DNA of 64,000 nt from Antedon mediterranea (lineage: Eukaryota; Echinodermata; Crinoidea; Comatulida; Antedonidae), in NCBI RefSeq assembly GCF_964355755.1, contig NC_092672.1, positions 37,942,501 through 38,006,500 of the forward strand. Reading direction: 5' to 3'. Of this stretch, positions 33,495 to 48,400 are shown in pieces (within the stretch, counting starts at the first letter, position 1; each line of letters opens with the position of its first letter). Both the position numbers and the translations under genes were made by a program. The notes below the pieces were generated by a model. The model had not been told where the DNA came from, did not search any database, and saw nothing but the letters and a program-made list of their open reading frames with translations.

Positions 33495-34160
33495 CCATCT
33501 TTGATTTCAACATGGCGGCTGTTTACAACTTTAATAACAATATATTTGGAATCCTCAGTATCACAAACATAGGTACTGTATAGACATAATTTCTAACCTA
33601 CTATGTTACTTATAATATGTCAAGTTATAAGCCAAAATACGTTTTAAATGGCGACCATCTTGAATTCCAACATGGCGACTGAAATAGAATATTTACAACT
33701 TTAATAACAATATATTTGGAATCCTCAGTATCACAAACATAGGTACTGTATAGACATCATTTCTAACCTACTATGTTACTTATATGTTAAGTTATAAGCC
33801 AAAATACGTTTTAAATGGCGACCATCTTGACTTCCAACATGGAGGCTAAAATAGAATATTTACAACTTTAATAACAATATATTTGGAATCCTCAGTATCA
33901 CAAACATAGGTATAGAAACTATTTTTAACTTGCTATGTTAATTAAAAGTCAAGTTATAAGCCAAAATACGTTTAAAATGGCGGCCATCTTGGATTTTAAT
34001 ATGGCGGCTGAAATAGAATATTTGCAACTTTAATAACAATATAGTTGGAATCTTCACTATCACAAACATAGGTATAGACACCATTTTTAACTTGCTACGT
34101 CACTTAAAAGTCAAGTTATAAGCCAAAATAAGTCTGAAATGGCGGCCATTTTGTTTTTCA
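33495..34160 (-). repeat. Right-arm tandem repeats (inverted relative to left arm)
   Basis: The same unit in reverse: ATGGCGACCATCTTGA and ATGGCGGCCATCTTGG recur near 33650, 33815, 33975 and 34140, with AATCCTCAGTATCACAAACA in between. Confidence 0.75.
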
Positions 34161-34311
34161 CATTTTAAGGGTGAAGATCTAAAAATTAAGCTGGGTAAAC
34201 AGCAAATTTGAATTCAGCACCCCAAAATTACCCTAAAACACATGTTTATTCGCTTTTAACACGAAATGCCTACAGCATCTTATTAGAGTGGAAATATGAC
34301 TATCTGGACTA

Positions 34312-37300
34312 TTAACTAATAGGTTTGTGATTGATAGTTTTTATGTGAAGTGCCATATTATTTATGGGGTATAGTTTTCTCAAGTAATTCTTTATCCTAC
34401 AACATTAAATAAATTGTATTAGAATGAATATCTCGAGACACACATATACCCCATTCACCTATAAACGTAGCATTATTTCTTCAACCTGGTTTAGCCTACG
34501 GTATACTGTTTAGTAGGGTTATCCTCGAGATGATACTTATATTCTTGCTCCATGCTACACTGTGTAAAATACAACACTTTTATATTCAATATCATACCAC
34601 TTTATTTATGTTACGGTGTTGACGTCAGAAGTCCATTAGACTTAAATCGTGAATTTGTTTTGTGAACTCATTTTGTTTTCTCATTTCATAACATTTATTT
34701 ATAAACTGTGATTGTTGTACAGTTTAGTGATTGGATCGATTGGGTGATCAGTGAATCAGAAAACATGTTCCCGAAAGATGATTTTAAAAAGCAGTTTGTG
34801 TTGGGCGAGCCAAAAGAATAAAATACGAAAAAAATAATAAATACGACAAATTTTCTCAAAAACGATGTTGGACTGAATTAACGTATTGCAGTGTGCAGAG
34901 CGTGTCAATGGAGGATAGCGGTTCGACAATCGAGTTTTCGTTTCTAAATAATACGACATAAATGTTTTTTAGCCATAAAAATAAGCCTTGCTCCTTTGGT
35001 TTGTCCCTCCATTTTTGCTTTATTTTAACCATTTATCTCATCAAATAATCTTTGAAATTTGGAAAATAAATTGAAATCTTGAAATCAAATCTTGACTTAC
35101 ATACAGGAATAAGTTAGACAGGCGTTTACTCATAAATGCCAGTAACATATGGATTGCTATAACTGTACATTGACGTTGTATTAATGTGTTATTTTCTTAG
35201 CTGTTCATACACTGAACGTTAAATCACAGTCGCGTGTTCTGTCTCGTTTGCCTCAGGCTTAGTAACATTAATGTATTTTTTATAAGATTTGTTACTTATA
35301 ACTTACGCTATTAAATTATAACTTGTAGTCTAATTTGATTGCGAATTTAGGTCATCAAAGTACATAGGCAGGCAGGAGCATTTCGATTTGGTTAGATGTG
35401 TGTCCTTGCCAACTCTCTATTGCTTTTTAATAATCGGTGATGAACGAAATGGTTGCGTATTCAATCTACAGGCTATATACAATAGTTCACCTAAATCAAT
35501 CCACCACTCGTGCACACATGTTCCTATATTGTGTATTATGGCATGTGCTATTATTTTCTCATAAATTATTATTGTAATGTTTATATCCAACATCAATATT
35601 CAATATTCAGATCATTCGAGTAGTTTAAATATTGAATACTTGAAGTCGGTGATTAAAAACAGAGATTAGGTCTAAACATCTGTGGACCTTGACAGAGGAT
35701 ACACCTGTTAAGTGGAAACTTTGTTGAGATGAAAGTGTCCACTTAATAGATGTTATATATTAAAATATATAAATTAATTATATATTAAAAACAAATAATC
35801 AAACGGTATTCAGCCAATACAAGTTCCGTTCCATGCATGTGAAGATGTTTTATTGATTAATACCTATGGACGATCACGGTGTCTTAAAAAGCCGGAATAT
35901 TTCCCAAAGTGTCAATTAAATTATGGACGTTGTTATATTAATTATCATCGCAAGATAACAATTAAATGGTAGAATCAATACATGGTGGAACTGACTTGGC
36001 CACAGTCACGATCTGCTTTGCGCAATTTAATATTCTTGCAATTTTTGCGTTCAATAATCATAAACAGAACAATATATGGATTATTATGGGTCAAATACAC
36101 AGAGAGCCGGCCCCACATGGCGTTAAACAAAATAGATATTCTTAGTTTTACGCGCGTGCTTATATTGCGAATATACAACATTAATTTCGTTAGAGTCACG
36201 TTTTCCAAGACACAAGCGTTTTGTGTGCTTGCTTCTTCGTGGTGTGCCCGATGGCGGTTTAGAATTCTTCTGTAGGTTTGCACATTAAAAATAAACACAA
36301 TACATAATTTGAATCAAAATGAGTCCTTTAATTGCCAGGCTCGGGGATCCAGATTCATTGTGAGGAGATAGCACATCGTGATGATGAGCGAGTAGTGTGA
36401 GGTAACGAGGCCTGTATTCATTGACAGTAAGATATGATGAGTGTTGAAATTGTAGGTCTGTCTGTGTTTTCTGATATGAGCTACTGTATTAAGTTATGGC
36501 CTAGGTGCTACTACTGACTACTTGAACGATTGTAGGCCTGGTTAAAACAATTTGTTAGCACTAAAATGACGATAGGTCAATCATATACGTAAGCCTACTT
36601 TTCTATACTTGACATGTATACATTACGGTACTGTTAAAGCGGTTTAACACATTCATAAACATACCAGTATGTTTTTAAAATTAATAACTGAATAATAACA
36701 AAAGTGTATAGCTTGTAGTAGCATAGTGGTAGGCTTAATTAACATTGGTGTGATATGCGCTGTTGTCACGTCAACTTACTTGTGATTGGTCAAATCACTT
36801 GCGTTGCGCGTAAATCCCTGCGTTAAGTCCTATCAATCACAAAGCGATGGTTGATGATTGGTCAATACTGTCGTTTTGTGGTGTACGTCATGGCAATCAA
36901 TAAAATCATGATAATTACGATGACCTGATACAGTGCCAAAATATGTGCATTGGTCGTCTTTGTGTGTTAGTTCTCAAAAGGTTATTATTGTGTGTGTGTG
37001 TGCATATCAATGTGATCTATCTCTCGATTACATCGACCAAAGTGCACGTTGTGGTAATTAATAGGTTAAACGTGTATATATCACGGATAGGCTGTTTTAG
37101 TTACAAAATAGTCTGTGCGACGATTTGTTAGAGTATATTCTGATCTCTTTATGTATACGACAAGCTTCATTGGTTTTTTACAATATTTATTAGACGATAG
37201 TACAGCATGGGAATTAAGCCTACGCCCTGAATCTGAACCTAACTCAAAGGGCAGTTATAGTTTTTGGTTGGTATTTCCGGTTGGAATCGACAATCTGAAG

Positions 37301-37555
37301 GCCTATCACCACTTACCTGATCAAGTATCAACCAGTGCTCCACAACAGGCTAAAGGATGTCCTATTTGATGAAGATTGTTGAGTGTGTGTGAGTGTTAGG
37401 ATACTATTATTAGGCTTATGATATGATACTTCTGGCGTTATGGTAAGAACCATTCTATCTATAGGAGAGTATAATTACACGGACCTTGCTAGATGAGATT
37501 TTATTTGACTAAGTTGAGTGTTAGGGTATAGGCCTTCCTAACTATAAAGGCCTAT
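34312..37555. other. Spacer without recognised gene
   Basis: AT-rich. A second copy of the GTGATTGGTCAAATCACTTG / CGTTGCGCGTA motif lies at 36781-36815. The frame at 37115-37369 (84 codons, ending QQAKGCPI) is the only one with unremarkable amino-acid composition, but I recognise no family and see no matching splice sites. Confidence 0.35.
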
Positions 37556-37559
37556 GCTT

Positions 37560-37828
37560 TTATACTTTTATAATATGTTCTGATTCATATATTTTGTACT
37601 GACGAGAGTCTAATTAAACGGACGTTGAAGTGTTAGGGTATAGAGGCCTATGTGTTTTTATACTTCTGATTCATATGTATAATAATAATATGTACTGACG
37701 AGAGTCTAATTACACGGACGTTGAAGTGTTAGGGTATAGAGGGTGGCCTATGTGTTTTTATACTTCTGATTCATATGTATAATAATAATATGTACTGACG
37801 AGAGTCTAATTACACGGACGTTGAAAGA
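37560..37828 (+). repeat. ~95-100-bp tandem repeat, three copies
   Basis: GTACTGACGAGAGTCTAATT recurs at 37597, 37692 and 37792, each followed by (A/C)ACGGACGTTGAA. The first two copies continue GTGTTAGGGTATAGAGG. One copy has a small GTG insertion in GAGGGTGGCCTA. Confidence 0.8.
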
Positions 37829-38204
37829 TGAGGCTTTTAGCGAAGTATAACTGATGTACACTTCACATTTTAAGTTGAATTGCATTTATTTTTATAAAGA
37901 CTGATGGCACGGTTGTTTACTGTATGGCACGGTTGTTTACTGTACAAGATACACACGGTAGACAGACAAACTTAAGTCTATGCTTGATTGTTATAAGGCC
38001 AACTACTTGTCATTACTTTGAATTTCGTCTATATTGTAGATAGTCATAAACACGTGACACAAAAGCGACAAGGTTTTTACTACGGTTTAACAAACACAGC
38101 GATAAATGTTCATTACTTATGCTATTATAGCTAAACGCTTGTTGGCTATAAAAACACGAGTGTTTACACTTCGTGTTGTTAAATGCTACTTTGCACTGAA
38201 TCCG

Positions 38205-38276
38205 TTACGTTTCCACGTATAAGACCTGCTACGTTTTCACGTATAAGACCTGCTTCGTTTCCACGTAAGACCTGCG
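38205..38276 (+). repeat. ~25-bp tandem repeat, three copies
   Basis: CACGTATAAGACCTGCTACG and close variants occur three times in a row, 600 bp upstream of the WSCD 5' region. Confidence 0.7.
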
Positions 38277-38682
38277 TTGATTGACTAGGCCTACATTCGT
38301 GAGAGCAGCTATCGTGTTTACAAGTTTCATCAGTTGTTAGTTTGAATAATTAATGGTCTGTTATTATAGACAGTAGACTACATTAGGATTTCTACATAAA
38401 ACAATGGGCAACATCTGTTGTGTTCGCTTTCTTTCACTCTCTACATTGTTGTGGCTAGGATTAGGCCTAAATAATCCCAGGTTAAGGTTGGCAAATACTA
38501 AGTACTGTAAAAACGTTAACTGTAATTCCATGTTACTTTTACTGCTGCTGCTGCTGCTGTACTACAACGTATACTCAGTCTGCGTGTAATATTTGAGACC
38601 CCTTCAGGACCCAACAAAATATCCTCTGCCCCTCATGCGTTTCCCATATTATAAGGATGTCCACTGGATATTAGTGTCTACG

Positions 38683-38845
38683 CTCTGTTTACACTATCAA
38701 ACTTGATATGATAAAACAATATGATGTGCCCATACAGGACATGATGATGTCATATCACTACTATATTTGGGCATATCACTACCATATTTGGGGCCGGCAC
38801 ATCACACTTTTGTTTGTCAAACTAGTTTGATAGTGTAGACAGAGC
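38683..38845. mobile_element. MITE family A, copy 1
   Basis: Terminal GCTCTGTTTACACTATCAAA and its complement TTTGATAGTGTAGACAGAGC, with interior GATGTGCCCAT and ATGATGATGTCATATCACTA. This is the first of at least seven copies in and around the WSCD gene. Confidence 0.85.
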
Positions 38846-39046
38846 ATTAAGTGAAGTGTTCTGTAATACATGACAATATTAACACTCTTATTGTTATGTG
38901 ATTATCTATTCTACCTGTTTTGTTTATTTCATAGGTAAACCACAATACACAATCATATGGGAGTAGCAGGATGTTACGACACTCCACCTCTTTTACCTTG
39001 ACAACAAGTGGCTTGTAGGAACTACACCACAGAACCAAAGAAAACA

Positions 39047-39410
39047 ATGGTTACGCGTTTTTTAATCGGATACTGGAAACGAGGACGGCTCGTATGGCAA
39101 CTCCTTCTCTTTCTCTGTATAATATCGCCACTTTATTTATGGATGCAATTAAAGACTGTGGACGGAGAAGGTCCACTTGGACTGTCTGAAGAACGACAAG
39201 TCCGAAATGAACCTCTGGTCAAGGATGGACCACTATTTAATGGGGAAAGTGAAATGGAAATGATTCGACCAAAAGGAATATTTAAAAATAATTCAATCAA
39301 TGAATTGGTAAAGACTACATTTAGAAAAACTATTATAAAAAGTAACGATACTCAGGTCAGCAGTACACGTAAACAAAAACGGACGAGTATTAGGTTCGAT
39401 AATGTTGAAG
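39047..39410 (+). CDS. WSCD1/2: WSCD exon 1: signal anchor and stem
   Basis: ATG at 39047 ([17 protein letters not shown]) follows a possible 5' untranslated exon whose acceptor TTTATTTCATAG ends at 38933. The upstream in-frame codons contain no earlier ATG. Ends FDNVEG plus one base before GTAAGT. The stem has an N-x-S/T site (KSNDTQ). Confidence 0.85.
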
Positions 39411-42400
39411 GTAAGTAATCAATAATCAATAATTAAGTCACGTGTCTGATCAATCAATAATTTCAATTTATGTAATTGTTTCATTATTTTTAAATATATG
39501 TATTATTTTTATTTCCACTGATGAAGAACTAGTGTTGCCCGAAAGCTCTGCTACTTTTTCTGGCTGTTTTATCGTTTTAATTTAGTTTTTTGCCTATTTT
39601 ATTTTTCCATTGAGATCCAGCCACTGATACACACAGCATTGTCATTTTGTATCTCCATTGAGATCCAGCCACTGATACACACAGCATTGTCATTTTGTAT
39701 CTCCATTGAGATCCAGCCACTGATACCCACAGCATTTTCATTTTGTATCTCCATTGAGATCCAGCCACTGATACCCACAGCATTGTCATTTTGTATCTCC
39801 ATTGAGATCCAGCCACTGATACACACAGCATTGTCATTTTGTATCTCCATTGAGATCCAGCTACTGATACCCACAGCATTGTCATTTTGTATCTCCATTG
39901 AGATCCAGCCACTGATACACACAGCATTGTCATTTTGTATCTCCATTGAGATCCAGCCACTGATACCCACAGCATTGTCATTTTGTATCTCCATTGAGAT
40001 CCAGCCACTGATACACACATCATTGTCATTTTGTATCTCCATTGAGATCCAGCCACTGATACCCACAGCATTGTCATTTTGTATCTCCATTGATATCCAG
40101 CTACTGATACCCACAGCATTGTCATTTTGTATCTCCATTGAGATCCAGCCACTGATACCCACAGCATTGTCATTTTGTATCTCCATTGAGATCCAGCCAC
40201 TGATACCCACAGCATTGTCATTTTGTATCTCCATTGAGATCCAGCCACTGATACACACAGCATTGTCATTTTGTATCTCCATTGAGATCCAGCCACTGAT
40301 ACCCACAGCATTGTAATTATTTTCAGTAATTTGCCTTTGGATTTACATTATTTTTATTTTATATATATATATTATCATTCATGTTTTCTTCCATAGTCTT
40401 ACAGTATAACAGACCTATGTATATTAATTTCAAAGATTATGAACTGAATGTGTTTGTAAATTATAAAGAATTCATAGCCCCTCCCGTTCGAAATGATTAT
40501 ACTGTACCTGTATCTCGACAATGTCCTCTGTGGCTGCTAACGTGTTCAGTTGGCATGGCAACTTTTACCGCTTGTCTGTCAGTTTCTGTATATAATTACA
40601 TAATAATAACATACCTATGTAAATTTCACAGATATAAAACTGAATGTATTTGTACATTTTAAAGAATAAATAGTAAAATATAGCATCTGTGCAAATAAAG
40701 CCCATTGGAAATATTCTTTTAATTTTTATTTGCTCGTCCGTAACAGTAATATTCTGTCAAAATTACTGGGTTTTTGCAATGGAAGGTGCCTTTGAGCAAT
40801 TGGTTAAAAATTCCCTTTGTGGCAATTACGCGTTCATAATTACGTGTACAGGAGTGCGTGCAAATGTTGATACGGCTTTTGTATAAGCCAACGATTTGTG
40901 AGGAGATGACACAAATGAAACTAATGACAGTACTACAATATTGCGAGCCTCTGCATCCCCTTTATGCGTTCATATTCAATACAGGGATTTGAAAAACTGA
41001 ATAAGTGTTTTTGATGATGACGACTTAGACAATTAAAAAAAAATCATTGTTACGCATATTGGTAGAACATATCCACTGTAAAAACGAGTCATTACGCACA
41101 CTGGTGGATCCGATCTACGGTTACTACAGGTAATTTCACCGTAAATTAATACATATTATTAAAACTAATCACATGTACACGATACTGTCATTCATACGCT
41201 TGTTTTACTATGAATTAATTTATAATGCGAATTTGTGTGATTAGAATGTGGTAATATCAGAAAATCTTAAATATGAAATCACACAATAGAAACAATATGA
41301 TGTTTATATTTAGGCCATAGCCATACAATGCATCAGTATTTTTGGGATGATTTTTTTGTTATAAACACCTCGAATAATTCATTATGCCATTGATTACTGT
41401 CTTTACGTCTTGTACGTGAAATTTACAATATTGACATAATTAAACATATTAAAATGTCATCGAAAAAGTTATTGATTATGAATCATGAATAATATTTTAT
41501 TTATTTGTCTGTAAATTGTACGTGGTTGGATTTACAAAATGATTCCCGTCGTACAGTATGTACTCTAAATACTCAACTGCATTTTCTCTTTATGTCCATT
41601 CCTCATCTTGTTTCATAATACATCGTAATGCATTAAAATGGCAATTTGTCGGAAGTGTGTCACTTACTAATGATATGGCTTCGTTTTTATGTCAAAGTTT
41701 AACTAGCTTTGGGCCAATTAATTAGTGAATATTTTCTAGTCAAGATTCATCCTCGTTGCGCATGCGTATTACGCCAACTGTTGGATTATGTACGCTCCTC
41801 TCATAATGATGGTCTATAATGCACTACTACAGTACGGTAGGAAATGGTAAATGAAATGTATTAAGCTTCTTACTGTACTTATTCAATAATATCATGTAAT
41901 CAATAATAATATCACACTTCCAGCCAGTATTGTATGCGTTTCTATAAATATCGCGTCAGAAATACGTTATTAATTTAACACGAATCAGACATATATTATT
42001 ACCAGATGAACGAATACACATTTAATATAACGCATACGATTTCAAATATAGTTTTCAATGTACTCTATAGCGTTTTAAACACAGGTTTAACAAGCACTTG
42101 GGTTCAGTGTGTCCAGGAAGAAGGGCAGCCCTATGGTGAGGTGCGGATAACAGTTCATGGCCTCTGTTGCATGGTTGGTAAACCTTAGCAAAGTTGTTAG
42201 AAATCGTTTTAGATAATCATTTGTAATACCACTTCCTTCATCCGCCTCAGTATCCGCCTTACATTTTAAATTGTCAGGTTTTTAGGATACGTGCTCATGA
42301 TGGAACATTTCCATTAACATTCACTAATTACTATACGTCAATATCCTGAAATCGAATCATGTACTTTCACACGTCTAAATATCTGTCTACACTATCAAAC

Positions 42401-45400
42401 TTTACAGTATAATGTGACAAAAAAATGTGATGTGCCCATATATGGACATGATGATGTCATATCACTACCATATTTAGGCATATTATCAAGACTATATTTG
42501 AGCATATATCACATTTTTTTGTCAAAATAGTTTGATAGTGTAGAAAGAACTTAAAATATGTCCAGCGGAATCGATTTTCCAGCGTACCCAGCTTAAGCTG
42601 CGTTTGATGCGCTTTTTTACGCATCAGTATTATGCAGGTCCATTTATACATATCTACTCTCTCATGCTCACAGTACTACTTTAGGCCTAGGCCTATATTG
42701 AATCTACTCTCTTCTATCATTTTTACAGTACTACTTAGGCCTATGAATCAAGGAAGTTTGAAATATTTCCCATGATTAAATCCCTTACCGTCTTCCTTCT
42801 TCTACCCTCTCTTCCATTACAACTGTGTCTTAAAGCTAATAAGATTTCTGTGTTATGCTATTCTACTATACAGTATACATTGAATTAGAAACTAGGCCTA
42901 GCCTACATCTGTATGCATCTCCCGGGAGTGATAGAAGACGGTTCCACGGACATGATTTATCACTGATCATGTAATGATCGCGCTATGGGATTCAAGACGA
43001 TCTCAATACAAACATTTATTGGTTTTTCATAATTTGGTATCTTCGTCTTTTCTGGATGTGCATTCTCGACCTGTTTTAAATAAATATATTCCATCATGGA
43101 TCTATCTGCTGCTATATTGTCTGTTTATTGGTAAAAAGTGATTTTGATCTTTTATAGGATATGACATTACTCAGAAATCCGTTACCGTTTTTATCGGCCC
43201 AACCTGATTGATAAGCTACTGTATCCTACAAGTTTATCTACTAAGACTATGTTCACACATGCACTAGAGTTAACTCCGTTAAATTCTACGTACGAACGCC
43301 GCCTAAGCTGATATCCGCGTTACACACGATCTAAGTGCTTGTGTGACTCTACTATTCCCATGTGTCGAATATCTCCGAGAGGTACTCAAATGTAACATAT
43401 TTAAGATTGTTTACTGCTATTTCGTAAGGCTTGGTAAATGAATAACTTGATTAGAAAAAAAAAAGCTAACTTTAAACAGAATTTTCGTGTGAAACCAATT
43501 TTATAAATAGCGCTATTGGTTCCGTCTGTTCCATTGTGTGGAGAAGATACTGGAAGCGATGTGACAAACTGTAGATAAAAACAACAGTGATTGATGTAGA
43601 AATGACAGAGAGAGATTACAGAAACCAATTCCATCATTTCTCGAATACACTACCACAGTACATTCAGTAGGCTAATTGAGACTGGGTGATTAACTATTCA
43701 TTATAAGTAGTGTAAATCCGTGTTTCACTGCCAGTGTGTGTGGAGTTAAATATCATCAGATAGGCATAACAATCGTTCGCTAGTCGCTATATCAATGTTA
43801 ACTGTTTGTATTATATATACAAGTAACTCTTAGCAAATTGGGTTTAAACCAGTAATACGCACCCGACTCTCAATGCTTTATCTATTTTCAAAGTATCATA
43901 GGAATATTTGGTAATACAGCATCTCATTTATATCACATGTGGTGCCTGTATCATGTACTAAAAGTTAGGTTTTTCTACTAGACACATTTCAAACACATGT
44001 GATGTATTACCAAATATTCCTAAGATACTTTGGAAATTGTTACAGTACCGAGAATTGGCATTACGTAATACGGCAAGATGGACCCAATACTCAAAATACT
44101 ACATCATTTATTAATATTTGTTTGCATTATTTTATAATAATCTGTAAGTGTGTAGCTGTCTTGTTCATTTCGTTGATGTGTTTGAGGTCATGCAAATATG
44201 ATACAAAATGAATATTAGCACGGTGCTATTCTATATGCTATTAAATGTTATCATTCATTGTGGAACAATGGAGAAATGTATTACATTTTATAATCAATTA
44301 TTATCCTACCCTCACATTTATTTATTATAAAGATAAACTAGGTATACTACGTGCTTTATTCGTTATTTTTTTTGGACTGTTGAGATTTTACGTGATACTG
44401 TGGGGATAGATTCGTGCAAAATGATCCTGCAGTATTCGTTGTTGTTTTATACGATTATTATTCAACCGACAAATATGATTTAAACAATTATATAATCGAG
44501 TAGTACGGTATAATGATTGTTCATTCGGGTTGATTACAACTCGAAAGAGACGCCGCATATTAACGATCATATTAACTATCTATAAATGTTATATTGTTCT
44601 TTCGGTTTTGGAAGACAATGTTAATATTGTCATGATGTTTGTAAAGCTTTGTCTACACTATCAAACAAAAAAGTGTGATGTACCCAAATATGGAGTGATA
44701 TGCCCAAATATGGTGGTGGTATGACATCATCAAGTCCATGTGCACATCGCATTTGATAGTGTAGACAGAGCTTTAGTCAGTTTCATTGTCATAACATGTC
44801 ATAACATGTTTACTATATTTACCTAATTTATGTTACAGTGTAATCTGATGATTGTCCTTAACGTAGGGTTTTTTCTTAAATTGACAGCAATGGATCTAGG
44901 TTGCTATAGCGACGTTGTACATATGGATAAGCGTACGCTAAGAGATTCGTTCAGTTCAGACGTGAAGAGAATGACCATTTCACGTTGCGTTAAACAGTGC
45001 AGTAATAAGTAAGTACTTATTTGCAAATTAGGTAATAACTAATTAGCATATGCATCTACTGATTTATGGTCGTTACATTGTAATTACCATATTATCGCAG
45101 TTTCCTCCTCAATATATTTTTTTATAGTGTTGATACAATGATATTGATTTTATTTATTTTCTTTCCATTTATTGATTGTTTGAATAAAAAATCATCAAAT
45201 ATTAGTATTTTACTAATTATTACAATACAATCGAATTATGATTCTTGTGATTTTAATTTTTTTTCACACAAATTATACAGGAGGTTGTCAGCGGAACTTG
45301 TGCCACATAATGTACACTCGGAGTACATCAGCGTAATTAGCTTGTATTGCGTTACCATTGTATATTGTCGTTACAAAGTATTCGCTAATTGCATTTCGCT

Positions 45401-48400
45401 CAGCATCATTAAAGACAATATAATGCCCATTTTATCTGTAGATGATAGCAGCACGTTCTTGTTGTTGTCTGTTATTGACACCATGAAAGACACGCGCTTA
45501 CTTTGACGCACGCGTTCCGCATACTTTGTAGCACGCGCGAGTTACGCATACTTTGACGCACGCGTTCAAATGATGATGATAAATGGTTAGGATAGGTTCC
45601 GACTAGGTCACGAAAAGCAAATACATACAACGCAAGTAATTTGAGAAATACAGAAGTGAACGTCGCTTGTGATTGTTCAAATTACTTTTTGGCTTTTGTG
45701 CGCACGCGTCAACTTGATGTCTCTGTCACACAGTCGACCAGTAAACATACACAATTCAAACAAAGAAACAAAGAATCACTTCTCACCTGGTCCATTCCCA
45801 GAGAGAGAAGAAAGGGCCAAGTGATTGACAAAGAATCACTTCTCACCTGGTTCATTCCCAGAGAGAGAGAAGAAAGGGGCAAGTGATGGACAATTGTCAA
45901 GTCACCACGTGTTAATACTTTTGAAAGTAGGCCTGCACAGCGCAGTGCATACTTTTTGTTTAAACTCAGAGAGTAACCTATAGCCTATAAGTATATGTTT
46001 AATGTATGACTAATGTATATCATGTCTAGGGTCCTATATTCAAAATGTGTTTTTTAAGCACGTGCACTGAATGTTATATTAGTGTTATAGCTAGAGACAT
46101 TAATTCCATACGGCCATATGTCAAGATAATACTTACTTAAATTGCCTTTGTTTGCTGGTAGTAACAACACACGATTGTGAGATTCATTAAACCAAATATT
46201 GTTTTATGTTCGTTATGAAATGTATGCCTTGTCAGTCAACTAAGGAATAATGTTAGTTAGTGTGTAACCCTATTAATCACACTTTATTTTGTTAAGTGTT
46301 CATAGTGTTTGTATAGTGATTCGGCCTTTATTTGACCAATATCTACATACAACACACACAGTTTTAATTTGCCTTAAAGTTAAAGAGTTAAACAAATTAT
46401 AATTCAAGTACCGGTAGTGAAGAGTTCCAATTCTGTTTCTGCTGCTAGAAACGCATGAATAAAGTTAGAATGTGTGTCTGCTATTGCTGTCAGGACATGG
46501 ATATTGTATTACATTTATTCATATGTTTTATTAATGCTTATTCAATATCAATGTTATATTATTATACAGAATCATTTATTAGAATAAACAGTATGTGTGG
46601 TTGTAACATACAGAACTATTTTGTATTTAAAATTGAATCAAGCTAAATATGGAGTGTCAAAATATATCAAAGGAGATTTGGTTTTTACTCCAACAATCTG
46701 CAGCGCTTTAAATCAAAGTTAGGCAGGCATACTATTTCTTCAAAGTCAGTAGTGTTTGTAATATACAAACGTATGATGTATATATTCTATAGGCAAAAAT
46801 TAATTTGCAGATAACTGAAATAAAAAACCAAATCGATCGATCAATACCATAAGATTGTATTTTTTACTGTGACAGACACCGTGTAGCCTACTGTGGAATT
46901 AATATAATTTAATAACCTACACTTTTCCTAACGAATGACTGCAGAAATCCCAGAAGTACCGAAATTCATCTGATGCCTTTGTAAATTATTTTGGTATTTT
47001 AATTTCACAGACGTTTTCGATATGCGGGCCTAGAATACCGAAGCGAATGCTATTGTGGCAATGAGGTATTCAATGCGAAAACGGACGAAGCGTCCTGCGA
47101 CCTGAAATGTTCTGGAGATGAATCACAGGTTTGTGGCGGACCTAATGCTGTATCTATCTATGAAATAATGGCTAGTGAGAGACAACCACAGAGGAAACAA
47201 TTTTCACGTGATAACTCGAAAAGCGGATATAAATGTACGTATTGGTTTGGAAAATGAATGTAGAGAAGAAACCAACATCGCGACAAGTTATGAGAACACT
47301 TTCTAAAGCTTTGTCTACACTATCAAACTAGTTTGACAAAAAAATGTTATGTGCCCAAATATGGTACTGATATGCCCAAACATGGCAGTGATATGACAGC
47401 ATCATGTCTATATATGGGCACATCACATTATTTTGTCACATAAAGTTTGATAGTGTAGACAAAGGTTAAGCATCAATTCTAGTAATCGCGACTTTTTGTT
47501 TTGACCACTCGCCATTACTATTTATGTAAACCTCGAATAAACCACTCATACTCATGCGGACATGCGCAGAATGAATCAATACCTGCGTAGTCGTGAAATT
47601 GTAATCTTGGGAAGAAGCCCATCTAAAAAAATATTATAATAAGCCCCAACCAAAAATTATATCTCATCTAAAAAAGAAAACCCAATATGAAGAGCATGAA
47701 AACGTACCGTAACTTATCCTAAAGGAACGCCCATTGATCCTTGATGTAGTCTAATCTTGGGAGAGGGATTATTTAGAATTCCTGGTCTAATCCAGACATT
47801 TTAATATAACCATTTTTTATGCCCATAACTTGACGCATTGTTTATTATATTTTGTTTAATAAAAGTAATTTTAGATATACAAAATTGTTTCGCAATTTCC
47901 AAGGCCAATGGTAATCACTCTAATGATACATTTCGTATCTTTTAAATTGACTTTTACGCCATTGAGTCATAATTAGTTATTGTATTCCACACAATAAAAC
48001 CATTTTTGCATAATATCATGATCAACATATCCATTTTCCATTCGTTTGTCACCACATACTGTAGAAATGATATGTATTATCACGCTTCATGGTATTATAG
48101 GCAATATTGTTCTTATTATCAAAAAGAAATGAAACCCGTACAGTACGAGTATATTTTATCAAGAATACCCGATTCCCGGTATCGTATACTGTACAAAATA
48201 TGCACCCGATTCTCGGTACCGTATTCTGTACAAAATCTACATCCGATTTTTGGTACCGGATACTGTACAAAATCTACATCCGATTCTCGGTACCGTATTC
48301 TGTACAAAATCTACATCCTATTCTTCGGTACCGTATTCTGTACAAAATCTACATCCGATTCTCGGTACCGTATACTTTACAAAATCTACAAATATGACAT

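Larger units (their letters stand above)
30562..34311. mobile_element. 3.75-kb palindromic element with arms made of ~165-bp tandem repeats
   Basis: The outer ends AGTCCAGAT (30564) and ATCTGGACT (34310) are inverted. Just inside, ATGCTGTAGGCATTTCGTG is mirrored by CACGAAATGCCTACAGCAT, and GAATTCAAATTTGCTGTTTA by TAAACAGCAAATTTGAATTC. Each arm then holds four to five copies of a unit with GCCGCCAT, ATTTTGGCTTATAACTTGAC, CTATGTTTGTGATA and ATTGTTATTAAAGTTG. The left arm spans about 30,562-31,300 and the right arm about 33,490-34,311. The 2.2-kb centre has no transposase. It resembles fold-back or Tourist-like composite elements; superfamily unknown. Confidence 0.85.

Noticed and set aside
37115-37369. 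84-codon frame ending QQAKGCPI
   Set aside because: No recognisable domain and no neighbouring exons; could be chance in AT-rich DNA.
39577-40316. Long overlapping open frames on both strands in the 48-bp minisatellite
   Set aside because: A period of 48 keeps several frames open at once; coding in three frames and both strands is not credible. It lies in an intron of WSCD.
39604-48395. CRISPR-like look of regularly repeated units
   Set aside because: Repeats are directly adjacent without unique spacers, and the genome is clearly that of an animal.
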